NCBI GenBank assembly: GCA_016271365.2
Contig: CM028132.1
Span: forward strand, 1,190,573,001-1,190,637,000
Source of the DNA: Neoceratodus forsteri
Taxonomy: Eukaryota > Chordata > Ceratodontiformes > Ceratodontidae
Direction: 5' to 3'
Length of the DNA stretch: 64,000 nucleotides
The notes under the pieces are model-generated. The model saw nothing but the letters and a program-made list of their open reading frames with translations, was not told where the DNA came from and did no database searches. Made by a program: the position numbers and the translations under genes. Numbering within the stretch: position 1 is the first letter of the stretch; each line of letters starts with the position of its first letter. Positions 58,075 to 64,000 of the stretch are shown here, in pieces.

Positions 58075-58590
58075 GTGTGTTTGGCTGCTATATCAGATTT
58101 TTGTGCCCCTAATGATGGTCGTACGGGTGCCCAACTAGATGTGTCCCATATATTCCTGAGGTGTTTCCTTCATATGAAACCTTCTATCCATAATCCAGTC
58201 CCACCTTGGGACTTGAATTTTGTAGCTGAGAAATTGACATTGACTCCTTTTGAGCCTGCCACAAGTTGTGGCTAATATTTCCTGTCATGGAAAGCATTGT
58301 TTTTAGTTGCTATGACTTCTTCTCAGAGGATTTCCAAGCTTCAGGCTATAATTTGTGAGCCTCCCTATTTCATTTTTCACAAAGACAGAGCCTCTTTGCA
58401 TACAAACCCAAAGTTTCTACCAAAGGTGGTATCAGAATATATGCTGAACCAAACTATACACCTTTCTGTTTATTACCCTGGGCATGTCAACCAGCGTGAG
58501 GCACTGCTCCATATTTTAGATGTACATAGAACACAGATACTGTGTGAATCACATGAAGGACTGCAGAAAGTCCTCTCGGCTTTTTGTTTC
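58075..58590 (+). pseudogene. Tyrosine recombinase N-terminal remnant of the second DIRS
   Basis: CFLHMKPSIHNPVPPWDLNFV and LTLTPFEPATSCG, then VAMTSSQRISKLQAI and LPKVVSEYMLNQTIHLSVYYPG. This series is typical of the N-terminal and central part of DIRS recombinases, and the same blocks occur at 53.95-54.24 kb in the neighbour. The catalytic C-terminus is absent. Confidence 0.8.
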
Positions 58591-59000
58591 ATTCATAGAA
58601 TCATAAAAATCTGATGGCACAAAAGGGCACTCTCTGGCCCATGGAGTCTGCCCCTTACCCCCCACACTCGTCACCTTTGTCAGTGGACATCCCCTTCCCC
58701 CCACTGGCCAACCCCTTATGTCTGTCCCATGCCCTCTTGAATTCCTCCACCATTTCAGCCCCCACCACCTCCTCAGGTAGTTTGTTTCAGGGCCCCACCA
58801 CCCTCTCTGTGAAGTAACACCTCCTCACATTACCCCTAAATCTTCCTCCTTCCAATCTCAGACTATGACCTCTAGTTTTAGCTCCCACTTTCCTTGTAAA
58901 TAAGCTCCCCTTCCTCACCTTATTAATCCCCTTCACGTACTTAAAGGTTTCTATCATCTCCCCCCCTTCTAGCCTCCAGTGGGTACAGATCCAATTCCCT

Positions 59001-60477
59001 TCACCTCTCCTCATAGGGCTTCCTATGCATACCATGCACCATTTTGGTTGCCCTTCTCTGAACCCTTTCAATCCCATCTATGTCCATGCATAGGTGAGGT
59101 CGCCAGAACTGGACCCCGTACTCCAGGTGAGGTCTCACCATGGTTTTATAAAAAGGCATCAGCACCTCCCTCCTGCTTGTTATGCCCCTCCCTATGCATG
59201 CCAGTATTCTAATTGCCTTGCCAACTGCCTTGCTGCATTGGTTACCCACCCTAAGGTTGTTTGATATTATAATCCCCAGATACCTCTCCTGCTCAGCTGG
59301 CTTAATTACCTCCCCCCATGTGTAGACTGCTTGTGGGTTTTTATGCCCCATGCGCATTACTGTACACTTTTTGGCATTGAATTTCAGCTGCCAAGTTTCT
59401 GACCACCCTTCCAGAATTTTCAGGTCCTTCCTCATGGCCTCCGCCCCTTCTGGGGGTCCACCCTATTGCAGATCTTCGTATCATCTGTAGATAGGCACAT
59501 CTTCCCCTTCAGCCGCTCCACTATATCACTAATATAGATATTAAAAAAGAGGGTCCCAGTACAGAACCCTGGGACACCCCACTCATCACCCCCTTCTCCC
59601 TGGAATGCACCCCATTAATCAACACCCTCTGTCTTCTGTCCTACAACCAGTTTTTCCCCCACCTAGTTATTTTCTGTCCCACCCCTAAGCTTTCCAGCTT
59701 ATTTACCAGCCTTCTGTGAGGGACAGTGTTGAAGGCCTTTCTGAAGTCCAGATAGGCCATGTCCACCACCCCCATGATCAATCACCTTCGTCACCCAGTC
59801 AAAAAACTCTATTACGTTTGTCTAGCATGACCTCCCATCTGTGAAGCCATGCTGCCTGTCATTCTGCAGTCCGCTGTCCACAAGGTAGTTTTCTACCCTT
59901 TCCTTTATTAGTACCTCCATTACCTTACCCACCACTGAGGTGAAGCTGACTGGGCAACAATTCTCCGCTTCCTCCATGCTGCCCCCCCCTTCTGTATTGG
60001 CATCACGTCAGCCTTCTTCCAGTCTCTTGGCACCCACCCTGTATGCAGGGACAAGTTAAACAGCCTCATTAGGGGTGCTGCCAGCTCCTCCCTTAGTTCC
60101 CGGAGAACCCTAGGATTCAAGCCATCTGGTTCCATTGCCTTGTCCACCTTCAACCTTCCTAGTTCCTCTCTTACCCTGTCTTCACTGCACAGGCTAGGAT
60201 CCACCCTTTTGTCTTCCCCTCTCCTCCCTCTTAACTCTGGTCCCCTACCCTCCCCCTCCACTGTGAAGACAGAGCAGAAGTAGCTATTAAGCATATCTGC
60301 CTTCTCAAAGTCTCCCTCCACTTGAACTCTCTCCTCCCCCCTCACCTGTACTATCCCATACCTCGGCTTCATCTTCTCTCCCACATACCTAAAAAAAGTT
60401 TTATCCTCCCGTTTGGCCTGCCTAGCAATTCTCTCTTCTGTGTCAGCTTTAGCCCGCCTAATCTTTTGCCCTGCCAC
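59001..60477 (-). pseudogene. CR1 reverse transcriptase remnant
   Basis: The N-terminal part is in one 185-codon frame (60477-59920): AELNSYFCSVF-type spacing as ADMLNSYFCSVFTVEGEG, KVDKAMEPDGLNPRVLREL, and HTGWVPRDWKKADVMPI. The middle is broken (59919-59436), with a readable MAYLDFRKAF stretch near 59760 and LSTDDTKICNRV near 59500-59460 in place of FADDTK, so the DD is kept. The C-terminal part (59435-59001) shows WQLKFNAKKCTVMRMGHKN, AEQERYLGIIISNNLRV and [10 protein letters not shown]. Confidence 0.9.
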
Positions 60478-60570
60478 CCTCAGCTTCTCTCTGTAATTCT
60501 CCCTGTCTTCTTTCCTCCCTCTGGGTCTTCTTAAATGTTCTGAATGCCCTTTTTCTTTCCCTAATTGCCC

Positions 60571-61406
60571 CTAAAAACCTCCCTGGTAAGCCAGAGTGGC
60601 CTCCTTCTTTTTTCTTTCTTTCTTAATGCAGAGTACAGTGTCTTTCAGTAACCCTTCTTTAATAGAGTCCCATAATTCCTCCATGTCTCCTAAATTGCCC
60701 TTTCCTTCCATTTCTTCCCTGAAAATCTCCCTCATTCTGGCAAAGTCCATCTGCCTGAAGTCCATAACCTTCGTGTTGGTCAGATTTGTTTCCCTCCCCA
60801 TCCTTACCCTGAAACTTACTGTATTGTGATCACTAGTACCTAGGCTGTCTCCCACCACAATGTTTCCACACTTTCCGCATTGGTGAGGACCACGTCCAGT
60901 ATGTTATCCCCCTAATGGGCTCCCTAACCAGTTGTTGCATGAAAGCACCTTGGAGTGAATTGAGGATCTCTCAGCTCCTGGCTGATGCTGCAATTGGGAT
61001 TTCCCAGTCCACATTGGGGAGGTTTAGGTCCCCCACTAGCAGGACCTTCCCCTTGAGTGCCATCCATTTAACTGCCTGCATCAGCTGCCTATCCTCTTCC
61101 TCTCCCTTTATAGGAGGTCTATAAATCACCCCTAGTCTTAATGATGCTCCAGACCATTTTTCTAGTGTGACCCACAGGACCTCCTTCTCCCCTTGCTCCT
61201 CCTGCTCTTCCATTGCCCTAATGTCATCCTTGATGTACAATGCTACCCCTCCCCTTTCTTCCAGCCCTGTCCTTTCTAAAAAGTCTGTACACCGGGATAC
61301 CTATCTCCCAAGTATGATGCTCTGGCCACCAGGTCTCAGTTATGGCCACAATGTCCAGGCTCTCATCCACCATTATGGCCTCCAAGTCCACCGTTTTGTT
61401 CCCCAA
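60571..61406 (-). pseudogene. CR1 endonuclease remnant
   Basis: DLEAIMVDESLDIVAITETWW (61394-61335) is the N-terminal box. Next come LRLGVIYRPPI, KVLLVGDLNLPNVDWE (about 61050-61005) and GTSDHNTVSFRVRM with the SDH box (about 60840-60800). A linker with KVMDFRQMDFARMREIF follows. These are the standard APE-type motifs of CR1 ORF2 in order; two frame breaks lie between the pieces. Confidence 0.9.
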
Positions 61407-61866
61407 ACTCCTGGCATTTGCGGATAAACCTTTCCACCATATATCCCTACCTCCCTGCCATCCCTTACTGTCATACCTGCCCCATTTTGTGAGGGAGTGC
61501 TAGCTGGGCTATTCTCTGCTGCTCCCCCTCCCCCATTCAGTTTAAATGCAGACCTTCCCTTATGTAGCTATCCAATTTATCTTTCAGAACCCTTGTGCCT
61601 CCCCTTACTTAGATCTAGCCTGTCAGGTGCATAAAGCTCTGTGTTATCCCATGTCCTACCCCATTCTCCTACCAGACTGAAACCCTTTTCCTTTCACCCC
61701 TTCCTCAGCCACAAATTGAATTCCTCAGTTTTTCCCCTTTTTATCTGTGCTGGCTTTTGGCACTTGCAGGATTTCAGAAAAAGAGACTGTGTTCCCCTCC
61801 TCTTGACATATTCTTGCCAAATCCTTAAATCTAGCCTGCACTTCCATCACACTGTTCTCTTCAAGA

Positions 61867-63185
61867 TCATTTGTACCCTGATGCACCATGGTGTGGGGGG
61901 GGGGGTCCCCCTTGCGTCCTGACTAAGGTGCGCACTAAGTGCCTGGCCTTGAGTGCTGTCATGCCCAGCATGTCCTTTGCCATAATAGAGCTCTTCATCC
62001 CTCCCCCCTTCCCCCGATTGATGTCTGTAATTATGGAGTCCTCCAATATAAGTACCCTGCTATCCTCAGTGCCCCTGCAGTCTATGGATTCCCCACTTAA
62101 CTGTTCCCAGTCAGATTTTGGCCTTCTCCTCCCCATGGCTTTATCCCCTCTCTCCATAGTGTCCTCATGCCCAATTTGCCTATATGCAGCTCTGTCCATC
62201 CCATCTGCTGGGGTGCTTAACACTGTCTTCCATTCCTTGACATTGTCCTCCCCCTTATCAGTATCCTCTTGCTTACTACCCCCTGTTGCACCTCTTTCCA
62301 TCATCTCTGTTGGGTTTTCTAGCCCAAGTGTCCTTTCCTTTCTCCTAACAATTTCAATTTCCCTTTCCCCTCTTTACTATCATATCCCCCATGACTCTTC
62401 CTTCCTCCCTCCCTTATCCTCCACCTTCCCCGCATGCTCTCCTCTCCCAACCTTGTCCCTCCCAGGATCTCAGAGTTATCTGTCTTAGCCCTCCTTGCCT
62501 CTCCTACCCATCTCCCCTCCGCCCAAGCAACCTTTCCCCATCAGCTCCCACCCTCCTCTCCTCCCATTCCTATCCACCTTGTCTCCTCCCTCTGATTGCT
62601 GTTATCCCTCAAATTTCTTAAGGGTGTATACCTATTCCTCAGGCTAACCCACCCCCATTGAAATACACCACCCGTAGTCTTGCTGCTATTCACTTTACTA
62701 GTTTCCTCCTGCCTTTTCACCTTTCTTGTTTCCTTCCACATATTCCCTTCCTTATCTCCCCTTGCCCTGTCCATCAACTGTCCTGCCCTATTCCTCATCC
62801 AACCCAGACTGCTTCCTGCTCTGGAAGTGTTCCCATATATCTCCCATTTAACCAATCCTTCACCTTCCACCCTCCACATGTTGTTAGCCCTCTTGCTGTG
62901 TTCCCTGCCCATACTCCCCATGCTCCTACTCTCCCACTCCCTCCTCAGCCTAATAACATCTGCCTCCAGCTGTGCCAATCTGTTACATATTGAGCAAAAC
63001 CCCATTCTCCACAGAATATCCATATAAACCGCAGCCCTGCATCCATTGCACCCCTCTATTCTCCTTGATACAGCTCTCTTCCCCCCTTGATCCCTGCCCA
63101 TGTCTTGTATCCCCATCTTCCCCAGCTGCCATAACCCCGCCCTGATTGATCCCTGACCCCAACCCCCTTTACCAGCCGCACCCAT
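61867..63185 (-). pseudogene. CR1 ORF1 remnant with cysteine motif and esterase-like block
   Basis: The 214-codon frame 63185-62541 contains CNGCRAAVYMDILWRMGFCSIC followed by NRLAQLEADVIRLRREWESR. A four-cysteine motif leading into a short heptad stretch is the usual N-terminal part of CR1 ORF1. Downstream, 62304-61867 contains RVLILEDSIITDINRG and KARHLVRTLV, resembling block I of the SGNH esterase of CR1 ORF1, in which the expected GDS reads EDS. The domain match is from memory and moderate. Confidence 0.7.
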
Positions 63186-63231
63186 GTCCCCCTTTAAAAT
63201 GCATGTTAAGTCTTTGCTACTGCCTTCACAG

Positions 63232-63530
63232 TGAGTTTTAATATAACAGGTATAATGGAATTCCTTTCCTGTATATTCAATGTAAATATGCTTTGCCCAA
63301 CGCTCCTTGCAATACCTCTACCATGAGTTTTAACAACGAAGGTATAATGGACATAACATTTTCTTTCCTGTATATTGAATTTATTCAATTTAATTTAAAT
63401 ATGCTTCCCCCAAACCTTCCAGCAATATCCCTACAATGAGTTTTAATATAGTAGGTGTAACGATTCCAAAATTTCGCTTTTGTATATTCAATTTCAATTT
63501 AGATATGCTCCCTCTAAAAAAACAGCTTTT
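63232..63530 (-). repeat. Three ~90-113 base tandem repeats
   Basis: GAGTTTTAA(C/T)A starts at about 63233, 63325 and 63438. Each is followed by (G/A)GGT(A/G)TAA, TTTCCTGTATATT(C/G)AAT and (A/T)ATATGCT..CCC. They lie just upstream of the minus-strand CR1 ORF1 and could be its 5' UTR monomers, or an unrelated array. Confidence 0.7.
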
Positions 63531-63695
63531 TCTTTCCCCTCCTGGGTTCAATATTACCATCAACAACTATGACTCTTTGTTTATATGTAACATACCCAGT
63601 ACATGCCAACATACAGTGTTATCAAACTTTAAAACAACCTCCTGCTCTATTATCTGCTAAATATTAAGAACACATTCTGCACTTTTCTTGCTGTG

Positions 63696-63826
63696 AACAT
63701 AATTTCATATTTAAATTGTCCAGATCCACATAATTAACTCAAGATCCTATCCTATCCTATACCTATTTAGCTTCAAACATAAATTCATATTTAAATCACC
63801 CAGATCCACATAATTAACTCAAGATC
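63696..63826. repeat. 80-base direct duplication
   Basis: AACATAA(A)TTCATATTTAAAT followed by CCAGATCCACATAATTAACTC occurs at 63696 and 63776, with a (TATCC)n run between. Confidence 0.85.
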
Positions 63827-64000
63827 ACGCCATTTAAATGTGCATGTGCCCATATTTTCAGCAGTTCAGCATCCAATGCTCCTCCCTTCTATTTGGGGCA
63901 TTTAAGAATGTGTGCAGGTGGGGGAAGGTGGGTGGGCTGAAAATCTCCGGTGCTGCCACCCTTTGTAGTCCTCTGATGTGGGGGAGCAGTCTGCTCACAG
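63827..64000. other. No feature identified at the window edge
   Basis: GC-richer sequence (GGCATTTAAGAATGTGTGCAG...), possibly the far 5' end of the minus-strand CR1; not resolvable. Confidence 0.4.

Larger units (their letters stand above)
55290..58594 (+). mobile_element. Second, truncated DIRS element
   Basis: Gag-region remnants (55.3-56.2 kb), RT, RNase H and the N-terminal half of a tyrosine recombinase are in the same order as the neighbour. The sequence is clearly diverged from it and no inverted repeats were found. Its right part ends at the 3' tip of the minus-strand CR1 at 58595, before the recombinase HxxR and Tyr boxes. Its left end abuts the intact-ended DIRS. Confidence 0.85.
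58595..63190 (-). mobile_element. CR1 retrotransposon, nearly full length, minus strand
   Basis: Read on the minus strand it has ORF1 with a cysteine motif and an esterase-like piece, endonuclease, RT and 3' UTR. It ends at 58595-58612 with the complement of TTTTATGATTCTATGAATG, containing the CR1 ATTCTATG octamer. At about 4.6 kb it approaches the usual full length. Stops and frameshifts occur in every ORF. It lies in opposite orientation to the DIRS it abuts. Confidence 0.9.

Noticed and set aside
61871..62488. 205-codon + strand ORF
   Set aside because: Antisense shadow of the CR1 ORF1 region; proline/serine-rich because the coding strand is opposite.
45123..64000. A fourth semaphorin exon
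   Set aside because: I looked for a segment encoding an E-F-K-T-C-N-P-like continuation flanked by splice signals and found none that I could support.

Overview
This window is nuclear DNA of a non-mammalian vertebrate. The only host gene I can support is three exons of a class 5 semaphorin on the + strand (38597-38778, 41345-41488, 44975-45122). All have canonical splice sites and encode thrombospondin type-1 repeats closest, from memory, to SEMA5B. Nearly everything else recognisable is transposon-derived. CR1 non-LTR elements, a vertebrate-type L1 with long ORF1/ORF2 remnants, DIRS elements and a Crypton-like tyrosine recombinase in one locus suggest an amphibian (caecilian or salamander type), lobe-finned fish, turtle or similar repeat-rich genome. 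The species cannot be fixed from sequence alone.

Layout. 1-1075: CR1 3' remnant. 1.6-4.1 kb: a directly duplicated ~0.75 kb unit around a fold-back element; the second copy carries two insertions that are absent from the first. 4.1-7.4 kb: low-complexity DNA with a perfect-looking hairpin and a third relative of the unit. 7.46-10.62 kb: a decayed Crypton-like (KIAA1958/DUF3504-type) tyrosine recombinase gene, holding an internal 54-bp (18-codon) tandem expansion and split by a CR1 tip and a SINE. 10.8-17.0 kb: a minus-strand CR1 into which two other CR1 copies inserted, one in each orientation. 17.3-18.9 kb: a short defective LTR element. 18.9-29.8 kb: an L2/jockey-like non-LTR element, probably interrupted by a nearly complete 6.6 kb L1 with 21-bp target duplications. 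30.4-31.6 kb: an inverted-repeat element. 32.1-32.6 kb: a 32-bp minisatellite, itself interrupted. 37.9-45.1 kb: SINEs and the semaphorin exons. 46.5-49.6 kb: CR1. 49.64-55.29 kb: a DIRS element with complete termini (inverted terminal repeats plus internal complementary region) but broken ORFs. 55.3-58.6 kb: a second, truncated DIRS. 58.6-63.2 kb: a nearly full-length minus-strand CR1, followed by short tandem repeats.

Functionally, the semaphorin exons encode extracellular TSR modules of a transmembrane guidance receptor/ligand; the middle exon is a symmetric 48-codon cassette. No mobile element here looks able to make an intact protein set. The value of the region lies in its nested insertion history, in the fully readable DIRS termini, and in the unusual repeat expansion inside the Crypton-like recombinase.
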